Assembly: GCA_035254305.1 (NCBI GenBank)
Contig: DATFAS010000010.1
Location: 1 to 64,000 of the forward strand
DNA length: 64,000 bases
From: DATFAS01 sp035254305
GTDB lineage: Bacteria; Bacillota; Bacilli; Aneurinibacillales; RAOX-1
Direction: 5' to 3'
Made by a program: the position numbers and the translations under genes. Of this stretch, positions 24,932 through 33,931 are shown one piece after another; position 1 is the stretch's first letter, and the number at the start of each line of letters is the position of its first letter. The notes beneath the pieces are model-generated. The model did no database searches, was not told the DNA's origin, and saw only the letters and a list, made by a program, of their open reading frames with translations.

Positions 24932-27124
24932 CTAAATATTCAAAATTCGACGTACGCTGTAAACATCCTTAATTCTTTTCAATCGTTCAACCACTCTATG
25001 CAAATGATTTAAATTATTAATGGCAATCGTCATGTGGATCTTAGCCAATTTATTTTTATCCGTTTTACCAGTAACGGCAACAATTTTTGTTTTCGTATCC
25101 GAAACCGTATTAAGTACTTCATTAAGAAAACCACTGCGATCATGTCCAGAAACTTCAATATCCACATTATATTCTTGAACAAGATCGCCAGACCATTCCA
25201 CTTCTACAAAACGATCCTTTTCATCCTCATTATGAATGTTGGGGCAGTTCTCACGATGGACAGAAACTCCACGCCCTCTTGTAATAAAACCTACAATATT
25301 ATCTCCTGGTATGGGTGTGCAGCATCTTGAGAATCGAATAAGTAAGTTATCTACACCCTTAACCGAGATCCCTTGGGTAGGGCTTTTTCGTTTCGAGAAA
25401 TCCTGCTTAAAATCACCCTTGATTTCAGGCATCGCTTTCTCATCACGAATACGGCGAAGTCTTTCAGTCAGCTTGCCCACAATTTGTGATGCTGTAATTC
25501 CACCATAGCCGACAGCTGCGTACATATCTTCCTCTCCATGGAAGTTGTACTTACCTGCGGCCTCTGCAATATTTTCTGCAGTTAGTACTTCCTTAGGGTC
25601 AAACCCTTGTCTTTTGATTTCGTTTTCAACGGAATCTTGGCCCTTAAGAACATTCTCATCACGTTTTTCTTTCTTAAACCAGGCTTTGATTTTATTCCTT
25701 GCTTGCGATGATTTGGCAATTTTCAACCAGTCACGGCTCGGCCCATAGCTATGCTTAGAAGTCAGAACCTCGACAATATCACCCGTTTTTAACGAATGGT
25801 CTAATGGAACAATCTTATTGTTGACCTTGGCTCCAATACAACGGTTTCCTACTTCAGAGTGGACCCGGTAAGCAAAATCAAGAGGGACTGAGCCATTCGG
25901 AAGTTCTATAACATCCCCTTTGGGAGTAAATACAAACACCACATCTGAGAATAAATCCATCTTCAATGATTCCATGAATTCCTGAGCATCTTTCGCATCA
26001 TTCTGCATTTCTAGGATTTCACGGAACCAAGTTAACTTATCCCCAACGGGTTCAATTTCTGATATTTTTCCTTCTTTGTAAGCCCAGTGGGCAGCAATAC
26101 CAAATTCAGCAGTACGATGCATTTCCTTGGTGCGAATTTGTACCTCAAGTGGCTCCCCATTCGGACCAATCACAGTAGTATGCAAAGATTGATACATATT
26201 TGCCTTAGGCATAGCAATATAATCCTTAAATCGCCCTGGCATTGGCTTCCAAAGAGTGTGAATAATTCCTAATGCAGCATAGCAATCACGAATATCATCG
26301 ACAATCACTCGTACAGCCAGTAAGTCATAAATCTCATTGAATTCCTTATTCTGTTTGATCATTTTACGGTAAATACTATATAAATGCTTCGGACGACCGG
26401 AAATATCTGCGGAAATTTGCAATTCTGCAAGCTTGCTACGAATCTCATCGATAACCTGTTCGATATATTTCTCGCGTTCCGTTCTCTTCTTTTGCATTAA
26501 ATTAACTATCCGATAATACTGCTGTGGATTAATATATCGCAAAGCAATATCTTCAAGCTCCCACTTAATCGATGCAATCCCCAAGCGGTGTGCTAATGGA
26601 GCAAAGATCTCAAGTGTTTCATTCGCTATTCTTCTTTGCTTCTCTTCAGGAAGATGTTTCAACGTTCGCATGTTATGCAAACGATCAGCAAGCTTAATTA
26701 AGATCACACGAATATCCTGTGCCATCGCCACAAACATCTTTCTGTGATTTTCTGCCTGTTGTTCTTCCTTCGACTTATATTTAATCCGTCCAAGCTTGGT
26801 TACTCCATCAACCAAATGAGCAGCATCCTGACCAAATTGCTTTTTAATTTCCTCTAGGGGAACTGGCGTGTCTTCGACCACATCATGTAAAAAGCCAGCA
26901 GCAACGGTAACAGCATCCATTTGCATATTTGAAAGAATATCAGCCACAGCAATAGGATGGACAATATAAGGTACTCCTGATTTACGGATTTGTCCCTCGT
27001 GCGCAGTACGTGCGAGCTCATAAGCACGCTGGAGCATCAGAACGTCCTTATCAGGTAGATATTTTTTTGCTTTGGCAAATGTAACTTCAGCAGCTTGTTC
27101 AATCGCAGAGGTATCCACGCTCAT
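24932..27124 (-). CDS. relA: Bifunctional (p)ppGpp synthetase/hydrolase Rel
   Basis: A long RSH protein of 730 residues that makes and degrades the stringent-response alarmone. The hydrolase HDVVEDT motif (near residue 79) is intact. The synthetase domain carries RFKDYIAMPK and YQSLHT, and the RXKD form is the one found in bifunctional Rel enzymes. TGS (VFVFTPKGDVIELP) and a C-terminal ACT domain follow. AAAGGTG precedes the ATG. It lies between apt and dtd with its own promoter candidate. Confidence 0.96.
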   Translation of the reverse strand: MSVDTSAIEQAAEVTFAKAKKYLPDKDVLMLQRAYELARTAHEGQIRKSGVPYIVHPIAVADILSNMQMDAVTVAAGFLHDVVEDTPVPLEEIKKQFGQDAAHLVDGVTKLGRIKYKSKEEQQAENHRKMFVAMAQDIRVILIKLADRLHNMRTLKHLPEEKQRRIANETLEIFAPLAHRLGIASIKWELEDIALRYINPQQYYRIVNLMQKKRTEREKYIEQVIDEIRSKLAELQISADISGRPKHLYSIYRKMIKQNKEFNEIYDLLAVRVIVDDIRDCYAALGIIHTLWKPMPGRFKDYIAMPKANMYQSLHTTVIGPNGEPLEVQIRTKEMHRTAEFGIAAHWAYKEGKISEIEPVGDKLTWFREILEMQNDAKDAQEFMESLKMDLFSDVVFVFTPKGDVIELPNGSVPLDFAYRVHSEVGNRCIGAKVNNKIVPLDHSLKTGDIVEVLTSKHSYGPSRDWLKIAKSSQARNKIKAWFKKEKRDENVLKGQDSVENEIKRQGFDPKEVLTAENIAEAAGKYNFHGEEDMYAAVGYGGITASQIVGKLTERLRRIRDEKAMPEIKGDFKQDFSKRKSPTQGISVKGVDNLLIRFSRCCTPIPGDNIVGFITRGRGVSVHRENCPNIHNEDEKDRFVEVEWSGDLVQEYNVDIEVSGHDRSGFLNEVLNTVSDTKTKIVAVTGKTDKNKLAKIHMTIAINNLNHLHRVVERLKRIKDVYSVRRILNI

Positions 27125-27189
27125 TCAATTCACCTTTCATTCCCTAGGTCTTGCGTATCATTCTATTCATTATCTTTTAAAATACTAGG

Positions 27190-27218
27190 ATTGTAAAGCT
27201 AACCGAAAGAAAAAGCAA
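27190..27218 (-). promoter_or_regulatory. Promoter candidate for relA-dtd
   Basis: TTGCTT (27213-27218) and TACAAT (27190-27195) are separated by 17 bases, immediately after the apt terminator. Confidence 0.6.
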
Positions 27219-27253
27219 TAGTCCTGCCGACAAATTGAGGAAGTGGCAAGACT
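27207..27253 (-). terminator. Terminator after apt
   Basis: AGTC(T)TGCC pairs with GGCA(G)GACT, followed by ATTGCTTTTTCTTT. Its T-rich tail overlaps the relA promoter. Confidence 0.6.
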
Positions 27254-27284
27254 AGTGTAATAACTATTTTACTTTAACAAAAAT

Positions 27285-27797
27285 TTAATACTTCAGTAGT
27301 GAAAAGACATCAATATCCTTAATCTTTTCCCGTCCATTCAAGTGGGTAAGCTCTATAAGAAAAGCTGCACCCACTATTTCTCCACCTAACTGACGAACTA
27401 GCTTAGAAGTAGTAGAAATCGTTCCTCCTGTTGCAAGAAGATCATCGGCAATCAGCACTCGTTGTCCTGGCTTAATCGCATCCTTATGCATAGCAAGCTG
27501 ATCGTTTCCATATTCTAAATCATAACTTTCTGTTACCACTTCGTAAGGAAGCTTTCCTGATTTACGAACTGGAACAAATCCTGCTTTAAGTTCATAAGCA
27601 AGTGGTGCCCCAATGACAAAGCCACGTGCTTCAGGACCAGCTATAATATCAACATTTAGACCTCTAGCATATTCAGCCATCGCTTCAATCGCCTGACGGT
27701 AAGCTGCACCTTCTTTAAGTAAGGTTGTAATATCTTTAAAACTGATTCCTTCTTTCGGGAAATCAGGAATAATTCGAATGAAAGATTTTAAATCCAT
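27285..27797 (-). CDS. apt: Adenine phosphoribosyltransferase
   Basis: Salvages adenine to AMP with PRPP. The 170-residue protein opens with the family start IRIIPDFPKEGISFKDIT. It carries the PRPP-binding motif VLIADDLLATGGT and the RGFVIGAPLAY segment. AAGGAGG precedes the ATG. It is placed between the recJ locus and relA, the standard Bacillales order, 20 bases after the RecJ-derived gene. Confidence 0.96.
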   Translation of the reverse strand: MDLKSFIRIIPDFPKEGISFKDITTLLKEGAAYRQAIEAMAEYARGLNVDIIAGPEARGFVIGAPLAYELKAGFVPVRKSGKLPYEVVTESYDLEYGNDQLAMHKDAIKPGQRVLIADDLLATGGTISTTSKLVRQLGGEIVGAAFLIELTHLNGREKIKDIDVFSLLKY

Positions 27798-27816
27798 TTG
27801 TGATGTTCCTCCTTTT

Positions 27817-28962
27817 TTATAGTGTTACCTGTTTTATGATTTTACATAAGATTCCATAACTAGAATACAAAATTTCAGTTTCAAGCTCTATCTCCGTCTT
27901 TTTCCTACGAAAACGAACCGATTCGTGCAGATCCTTATGTATAGGAGCAGCAACAATATGATACATTCGATCTTCTTCATAAATAAATCCTAGCTCTTGA
28001 AAGACGTCAACCATGAATTGAATCGATTGTTCACTTAGATTGCGTGATTTGGCTAATTGTGTTAACCCTGTATATGGAATCCTGCTTAACTTCATGAAAA
28101 CGGCATAAAGCCATTTAAATTGATCTCTTCCAGGCATAACAGCTAGCCGATCCGTGTACTCCGATCCAAATAGACAATATATACATTCCGGTTTAGGGAT
28201 TAAAGACAGACCATAATTAAACTGTTCTAGACAATAAGGAGTATCATAGATAATAACACTCATATACATTTCTGCCGTGCTTCTAATAACAGAATAAGAA
28301 GGTTCTTCCCCGACAAAGTAAATCCCTGCTTCAACATTTAAATCCACTAAATCCGCAATACTTTCTTTGCGAAAGCACAAGATTAACGATTCTCTATGAG
28401 CAATCGCTAATAGCTTTGTAGATTTATCCTTCATTTCACGGAAATCAAAGATCTGCATCTCTGGGATTTCCATATCTAGAAGGAGCAGTTGAATCCTACG
28501 AATCCCATTCCATTCACGAATAATCGGCTCTGCAACAAGATTTGCTTTAGAGTAGGGCGTCATTTCTTGCAGAAGATTCCCCATATCATATCCGATGCAC
28601 TCCATAACAGACTCATCCTGCTTAATCGTCAGCTTAAGATGCTGATGACGATCTCCAATTGCTCTGAAATCCGTTAGTTCTACTCCTAGAAGTAAGAGCT
28701 TCGGTTCAGAATCGCTATGATTTGCCTGGCAATGCCTTTGATATTCTTCTATCGATTTCATACTTAGTTCAGCTAGGTTACAGACAGTATCTACCATCAT
28801 CCAATCATCAGACAAATCCTGTTGGTTTAGGGTAGATCTTAAGCTTGTGGTGGAATCTATTAGGCGAGCCGTAAGGGATTCGATGCCCAATTGCTGCATT
28901 AGAGCCTCGGTTGTCTCCATATTTTCACCAGTCAATCGCCATCTTTTCTTAGGATGAAGCAT
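27817..28962 (-). CDS. RecJ-derived protein lacking the DHH/DHHA1 nuclease core
   Basis: An intact 381-residue ORF at the usual recJ position between secDF and apt. The first 37 residues (LHPKKRWRL, then EALMQQLGIESLTARL) match the N-terminal cap of Bacillales RecJ. Residues 58-175 match the end of the DHHA1 region plus the OB domain (AIGDRHQHLKLTI, IREWNGIRRIQLLL, MQIFDFRE). The rest matches the RecJ C-terminal domain (GRDQFKWLYAVFMKL, FMVDVFQELGFI). About 400 residues containing all DHH motifs are missing at residues 45-58, so exonuclease activity is not expected. GGGGAG before the ATG at 28962 supports translation, and upstream in-frame codons reach 28992. No frameshift or stop is seen. 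Function is unknown; it may bind ssDNA or SSB. Confidence 0.8.
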   Translation of the reverse strand: MLHPKKRWRLTGENMETTEALMQQLGIESLTARLIDSTTSLRSTLNQQDLSDDWMMVDTVCNLAELSMKSIEEYQRHCQANHSDSEPKLLLLGVELTDFRAIGDRHQHLKLTIKQDESVMECIGYDMGNLLQEMTPYSKANLVAEPIIREWNGIRRIQLLLLDMEIPEMQIFDFREMKDKSTKLLAIAHRESLILCFRKESIADLVDLNVEAGIYFVGEEPSYSVIRSTAEMYMSVIIYDTPYCLEQFNYGLSLIPKPECIYCLFGSEYTDRLAVMPGRDQFKWLYAVFMKLSRIPYTGLTQLAKSRNLSEQSIQFMVDVFQELGFIYEEDRMYHIVAAPIHKDLHESVRFRRKKTEIELETEILYSSYGILCKIIKQVTL

Positions 28963-29022
28963 GATGCTCTCCCCTCTCTTACCTTGTACCATTATACTGA
29001 AGGGTCTAGATTGAGGCTATCA

Positions 29023-29059
29023 TCAAACAAACATCCTGCCAACAAATATTGGCAGGATG
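29023..29059 (-). terminator. Terminator after secF
   Basis: CATCCTGCCAA and TTGGCAGGATG form an 11-bp perfect stem with a six-base loop, followed by TTTGTTTG. Confidence 0.88.
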
Positions 29060-29080
29060 AAAGAAAATAATCTTTTTCTT

Positions 29081-30001
29081 CTAAGAAGCCTCATTAGCGG
29101 TAGATGAACGCTTCTTACTAAATTCTCGGCCCTTCCATTCAAGCCAAATCTGGCTGGCAATGAACACTGAGGAATACATCCCAAAGACGAGTCCAATGAT
29201 AAGAGCCAATGAGAAATTATGAATTCCTGTTCCTCCGAAAATGAATAGAGCAACTGCTGCAAAAAGTACAGTTAAAACTGTGTTAATAGACCTGGTTATC
29301 GTTTCTTGAATACTTATATTAACCACATGTTCAAGATCTTTCCTTGTTTTTACCTTATGAAGCTTTAAATTTTCTCGAATCCGATCGAACGTTACGATGG
29401 TATCATTAATCGAATAACCGACTATCGTTAGTACGGCTGAAATAAATGGCAAATCAACCTCTAGATGTAGTAATGAGAAAACAGCAATAACACCAAAGGC
29501 ATCATGGAGCAAGGCAATGATCCCTGCTATGGCAAAACGATATTCGAAACGGATCGTTACATAAAGAATTATCCCAAGTGACGCAAAAGCAACCGCATAA
29601 ACAGCTTGTTTCGCTAATTCACGGCTAACAATAGGGTCAACAGTCGCTTCTTGAATATCTACCTGCTCCCCATATGTTTTAGAGAAACTCTCTTTTATTT
29701 TGGCAACTTGGTCTTTATTTAACGGCTCAGTAAAGCGAACTGCGGCTCTCTCTGCATTATTACCAGCACTCTCAATACTCCCAGGATTTAGACCAATACT
29801 CTTTAGTTCATCAATAACCTGAGATTCTTGGAATGGCTTGCCAATCATGATATCTACTCTTGTACCACTTTGAAAGTCAACTCCTAGGTTGAACCCAAAT
29901 ACAAGTAGGGCAATTAGACCTAATACTTGAATCGTTCCAGAAATAATAAAGAAGAGTTTTCTTTTCCCTACATAATCAATCTGACGAGGATTAAAGCTCA
30001 C
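29081..30001 (-). CDS. secF: Protein translocase subunit SecF
   Basis: The RND-like accessory subunit that helps SecYEG complete protein export using the proton gradient. It has 306 residues and six membrane segments by eye, with a periplasmic-side loop after the first. SINDTIVTFDRIREN and the opening VGKRKLFFIISG are typical. The GTG at 30010 lies directly on the AGGAG sequence. The GTG at 30001, ten bases beyond it, is the better start. The stop of secD (29991-29993) still overlaps it. Confidence 0.93.
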   Translation of the reverse strand: MSFNPRQIDYVGKRKLFFIISGTIQVLGLIALLVFGFNLGVDFQSGTRVDIMIGKPFQESQVIDELKSIGLNPGSIESAGNNAERAAVRFTEPLNKDQVAKIKESFSKTYGEQVDIQEATVDPIVSRELAKQAVYAVAFASLGIILYVTIRFEYRFAIAGIIALLHDAFGVIAVFSLLHLEVDLPFISAVLTIVGYSINDTIVTFDRIRENLKLHKVKTRKDLEHVVNISIQETITRSINTVLTVLFAAVALFIFGGTGIHNFSLALIIGLVFGMYSSVFIASQIWLEWKGREFSKKRSSTANEAS

Positions 30002-31226
30002 CGATGTCACTCTCCTTTACGCCATAATACCAAGGCTTACGCAGCGCATTGGATCGGACCCAAATGGCAAGAAGAACTCTTGTACCTACAACTGCAGTTA
30101 GTAGTGTTAAGATAATCCCTACAATCAGTGTAATCGCAAATCCACGAATAGAGCTTGACCCAAAATAGAACATAACCGTTCCCGCTATAATGGTAGTCAA
30201 GTGAGCATCAATGATGGTAGCGAGTGAGCGGCGTTGTCCGGCACGGACAGCAGAAAGCAACGTCTTTCCTGTACGAAGCTCCTCTTTAATTCTTTCATAC
30301 GTAATAATGTTGGCATCCACCGCCATCCCAACGGTAAGAATGAAGGCTGCAATACCCGGTAACGTAAGGGTTGCATGCATCCATTTCAGGACAAGAAGAA
30401 GTAGATACATATAAGCAACCAAGGTTATAATCGCAATGACACCTGGCCATCTGTAATAGAAAAACATGAACACAAAGATTAAAGCTACACCAATAAAGCT
30501 TGCCACAATTCCTTTGTGTAAGGATTCAGCCCCAAGCTTTGCCCCTACACTGTTCGAGTAGATTTCTTTCATCTGTACAGGTAATGCCCCGGCATTAAGA
30601 ATTCCAGATAGCTGAGTAGCTTCCTCAAGTGTGTAATTCCCAGTAATTGAGGCTACTCCATTCGGAATAACACTTTGTACAACCGGACTTGTCAGAATCT
30701 TCTTGTCTAGAGAAATACTAATTGGCTGTTGTAAATAATCCTGAGTAATCTTTCTGAATTTCTCGGCATCCTTTAGTTTAAGTGCAATATAAGGTCGTTT
30801 CAACTCATCATACTGAACAGATGCACCATCTGCTGCCAGGTCATCGCCTGTCATTAATTCTTTTCCTTTAGAATCGAGGAATGCGAGACGAGCTGGTTCA
30901 CCAAGTAGCTGTCTAGCTTCTTCCTGATTGGTTACCCCAGCTAATTTTACACGAATACGGTTCGTACCTTCTATTGAAATATCTGGTTCAGCTACCCCAA
31001 TAACACTCACACGTTTGTTGAGAGCAGCTACCGTATCAGTTAACGTATTTTTCGATAATTCTTGCCCTTCATTTATCGGCTTCACTTCATATAAAATCTC
31101 AAAGCCACCACGCAAGTCTAAGCCAAGAGTAATACCCTTGACGACATTCATGCTGGTTGCACCGACGAGGCCGAAGGTCAGTAAGACCACAACTAGAAAG
31201 GCAACAATTCGGCTCCATTTAATCAT
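29991..31226 (-). CDS. secD: Protein translocase subunit SecD
   Basis: Partner of SecF in the export-driving SecDF complex. It has 411 residues with an N-terminal membrane segment, a large extracellular P1-type domain (GLDLRGGFEILYEV), and a membrane bundle with AVDANIITYERIKEEL. The proteins are separate here, whereas B. subtilis has a fused SecDF. AGGAGG lies about 12 bases before the ATG. Transcription probably starts at the strong promoter 31323-31352, leaving a leader of about 90 nt. Confidence 0.94.
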   Translation of the reverse strand: MIKWSRIVAFLVVVLLTFGLVGATSMNVVKGITLGLDLRGGFEILYEVKPINEGQELSKNTLTDTVAALNKRVSVIGVAEPDISIEGTNRIRVKLAGVTNQEEARQLLGEPARLAFLDSKGKELMTGDDLAADGASVQYDELKRPYIALKLKDAEKFRKITQDYLQQPISISLDKKILTSPVVQSVIPNGVASITGNYTLEEATQLSGILNAGALPVQMKEIYSNSVGAKLGAESLHKGIVASFIGVALIFVFMFFYYRWPGVIAIITLVAYMYLLLLVLKWMHATLTLPGIAAFILTVGMAVDANIITYERIKEELRTGKTLLSAVRAGQRRSLATIIDAHLTTIIAGTVMFYFGSSSIRGFAITLIVGIILTLLTAVVGTRVLLAIWVRSNALRKPWYYGVKESDIGEL

Positions 31227-31322
31227 GCCCTGAAATATCCTCCTTTTTATTTACACTTGATAGCAATATAGTCGTCTGTCAAGTAGAGATCTCCCCGAAG
31301 GGTCTATTCATCCAATATTGCT

Positions 31323-31352
31323 ATTATAGCCATCAAAAAAAAAGCATGTCAA
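31323..31352 (-). promoter_or_regulatory. Promoter of secD-secF
   Basis: TTGACA (31347-31352) and TATAAT (31323-31328) are separated by 18 bases that include a run of nine T. A 10-bp inverted repeat (31260-31269 and 31315-31324) overlaps the -10 and start site. Confidence 0.85.
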
Positions 31353-31397
31353 TTCACACATTGTGCTATTGGTTATTATTTCATAAATAATGACAAA

Positions 31398-31640
31398 TTA
31401 ATTAAAGTCTCCTTGATAAATCCTCATGGTTAACCAATTCATAAATTTGGTCACTCTTAGTGAATAAATATCACCTACGATTTGATGAAGAGCAGGAACC
31501 TCCTTCTTGTATGAACTCACAATACACTCCCAAATTTCTTCTGCACTAACCTGTTCATATCCAAGTAAATGAAACTCCTCAGCTTTACTTTCACAAACCA
31601 TTTTCACTTGCTGCTTTAAGGTGTACAAGCTGGCATGCAT
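31398..31640 (-). CDS. comN: Post-transcriptional regulator ComN (YrzD)
   Basis: An 80-residue protein of the ComN family, which in B. subtilis promotes accumulation of comE competence mRNA and interacts with DivIVA. The central segment EEIWECIVSSYKKEVPALHQIVGDI is family typical when read in pieces (EEIWECI, ALHQIVGDIYSL). The locus between secDF and spoVB is the one found in B. subtilis. AAGGGAG precedes the ATG. It is divergent from spoVB. Confidence 0.82.
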   Translation of the reverse strand: MHASLYTLKQQVKMVCESKAEEFHLLGYEQVSAEEIWECIVSSYKKEVPALHQIVGDIYSLRVTKFMNWLTMRIYQGDFN

Positions 31641-31744
31641 TTCTATTTCTCTCCCTTAGTAAGTCATGTCCGAATTGTCCATGCATATGTATTTGGTATG
31701 GTGCATTTTAAGTTTTCCTAGATGAAGAAAGCGGGTATTATAAG

Positions 31745-33325
31745 ATGACGAAACAATCTTTCTTTAAGGGTACACTTATATTGGTTATGGCAGGCCTGAT
31801 CACTAAATTATTGGGGTTTGTTAATCGAATTTTTCTCTCTAGAATCATCGGTGCAGAGGGAATGGGATTATATCAAATGGCTGTTCCGACCCTTTACTTA
31901 GTGATTACCCTTACTCAATTTGGACTACCTATTGCCATTTCCAAGATGGTCGCGGAAGCAAACGCAAAAAATCAGCCTCAAAAAATTAGGGCCATACTAA
32001 AAATTGCTCTAGCTTTAGTAAGTATTCTAAGTTTAATTTTTACAACGGCTATGATCATCTGTGCGCCACTTATCGCCAAGCATCTATTAACAGATGCAAG
32101 GACCTATTATGCCTTAATAGGGATTGCACCGATTGTACCGATTGTAGCTATTTCCTCTATCCTACGAGGCTACTTTCAAGGGAAACAGAATATGATCCCT
32201 TCAGCAAGCTCACAAGTCATTGAGCAATTCGTACGAATATTTGCTGTACTATTTCTAGCTAATTACTTTCTTCCTAAGGGAGTCGAATATGCAGCGGCTG
32301 CAGCTATGGTTGGAGTCATCATTGGAGAGTTCTGCGGCACATTAAATTTATTATATCAGTTTCGGAAAACAAAATGGAAAAAAAGAGTTTGGAACCGATC
32401 CAACTTCCTCTCTTCTTTTCAAAATCAAATGGATACATGGAAGGGATTATTACGGATTGCCCTTCCAGTCACCTCTGGTCGCCTCATTGGTTCCCTAACC
32501 TTCTGGGCAGAGCCTATTATTGTTGCCCAAAGTCTAGCATTAGTAGGAATGGCAACAACTGGGGCAACTGCTTTTTATGGAGAATTACAGGGAATGGCCA
32601 TTCCCTTGATGACATTTCCCACATTTTTCACCTACTCACTTTCCGTTTCCTTAATCCCCGCAGTAGCTGAGGCCCATGCGAAGAAAAATTGGCGAATGGT
32701 TTATAGGCGAATCTATCAATCACTAAGAATTGCACTTGTCATTGGTGCACCTTTTACCGTCATTCTATTTATATTCGCGGAGTCTTTAGGAACAGTCATT
32801 TATGGTTCAGCACATGTTGGGATGCTTATGAAGCAAATGGTTCCATTTTTTCTTTTACTTTATTTCCAAGGGCCATTAGCTGCGGCATTACAAGGATTAG
32901 ATCACGCCCAAGTAGCCATGAAGAATTCCATCTATGGTGCGATTTTAAAAACCATCGCAATCTATGTACTAGCGACACAACCAATCTTTGGTCTTTATGG
33001 GGTGACGATGGCCATTAGTATCGGTGTAGTCATTGTCACACTCCTTCATTTCTTTAGTATTGCAAAAATTACTGGCTTCACATTTGAGATCTGGGATGTA
33101 ATAAAAGTAGGAGGGGCCATGTTAGCTATGGGGTGTTTTGGCTCCCTCCTTCAAAATCTTCTTCCATCTGAATTGGACTTATCTAATCGATTAATCCTAT
33201 CCATCATTGGTTCATTGTTGTTTTATCTTATTCTTTTGCTTCTCTTAAGGGTGTTAGGTAAACAAGATATAGAAAGGATCCCTTTAATCGGAAAGCGGTT
33301 ATCTCCATTTTTTCGGATGCGTTAG
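31745..33325 (+). CDS. spoVB: Stage V sporulation protein B (MOP/MATE-type lipid II flippase family)
   Basis: A 526-residue polytopic membrane protein with about 14 hydrophobic segments, beginning FFKGTLILVMAGLITKLLGFVNRIFLSRIIG (shown here by position 4-34). SpoVB is needed for spore cortex synthesis and belongs to the MurJ/MOP exporter superfamily. It is the first plus-strand gene and is divergent from comN. A possible mother-cell sigma-E-type pair (GCATATG, 13 bases, CATTTTA near 31684-31710) lies upstream, but the match is weak. Its last codons overlap the convergent DUF421 gene by four bases. Confidence 0.92.
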   Translation: MTKQSFFKGTLILVMAGLITKLLGFVNRIFLSRIIGAEGMGLYQMAVPTLYLVITLTQFGLPIAISKMVAEANAKNQPQKIRAILKIALALVSILSLIFTTAMIICAPLIAKHLLTDARTYYALIGIAPIVPIVAISSILRGYFQGKQNMIPSASSQVIEQFVRIFAVLFLANYFLPKGVEYAAAAAMVGVIIGEFCGTLNLLYQFRKTKWKKRVWNRSNFLSSFQNQMDTWKGLLRIALPVTSGRLIGSLTFWAEPIIVAQSLALVGMATTGATAFYGELQGMAIPLMTFPTFFTYSLSVSLIPAVAEAHAKKNWRMVYRRIYQSLRIALVIGAPFTVILFIFAESLGTVIYGSAHVGMLMKQMVPFFLLLYFQGPLAAALQGLDHAQVAMKNSIYGAILKTIAIYVLATQPIFGLYGVTMAISIGVVIVTLLHFFSIAKITGFTFEIWDVIKVGGAMLAMGCFGSLLQNLLPSELDLSNRLILSIIGSLLFYLILLLLLRVLGKQDIERIPLIGKRLSPFFRMR

Positions 33326-33852
33326 CGATCTTTCTTATCTAAGAAGATTCTTCCATTCCGATCAATACTGCAATAAGCTACTTCTTTAAAACGATGAACC
33401 CCATGGTTCTGAACTTGATTTTTTAGCCAAAACCTTGTTTTTCCTAGCTTTTCCAAGTTTGTATCAAGAACTTTTCCATCTAAAATAAGAGGTAAAGGCA
33501 GCTTTTGCTCAGGAGGTAAGGAAACAGCCGTGTCCATTAAGCCCATTTCAACATCTGCATATTGTACGTTCAATGGTTTCGTTACTTTCCCGGGAAAAGA
33601 TTTCAGAATGCTTTTTCTTCGTGAAAAAACCATGATGAGTAGATGCAAAGCAAGTATTAGAACAATTGGCAAAAAATTAACTATTAAGGGCTGCCTAGGA
33701 TGGTAAATAGCTAGAACAGAGAATTCTGTAACCATAAAAGCAACCAATAAATCTGTTAGTGTTAGTTTACGGTTCTTTGTGAATGTTTTTGTTACTAACA
33801 GGATTAACCCATAAAAAAAAAGCGTACGCAATAGTAGGATTACCACTTCCAT
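33322..33852 (-). CDS. DUF421/YetF-family membrane protein
   Basis: A 176-residue protein with about three N-terminal hydrophobic segments and a cytoplasmic C-terminal domain starting near GKVTKPLNVQYADVEMG, the pattern of the DUF421 (YetF/YrbG) family. Relatives sit in the spore or vegetative membrane and their function is not clear. AGGAGG precedes the ATG. It is convergent with spoVB, with overlapping ends and no terminator visible between them. Confidence 0.72.
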   Translation of the reverse strand: MEVVILLLRTLFFYGLILLVTKTFTKNRKLTLTDLLVAFMVTEFSVLAIYHPRQPLIVNFLPIVLILALHLLIMVFSRRKSILKSFPGKVTKPLNVQYADVEMGLMDTAVSLPPEQKLPLPLILDGKVLDTNLEKLGKTRFWLKNQVQNHGVHRFKEVAYCSIDRNGRIFLDKKDR

Positions 33853-33931
33853 TGGAATCCTCCTTCTACCCTAGCGGTTAGTTTCTATTTTGGGCAAGAA
33901 GGGATTATTCTATGTGTAATTTGTATTCCAA

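Noticed and set aside
28962..28992. Possibility that the RecJ-like ORF is a frameshifted or misassembled recJ
   Set aside because: Both flanks of the missing core are in the same frame, no stop or partial DHH motif is present in any frame, and the junction region has diverged. Misassembly cannot be wholly excluded without reads.
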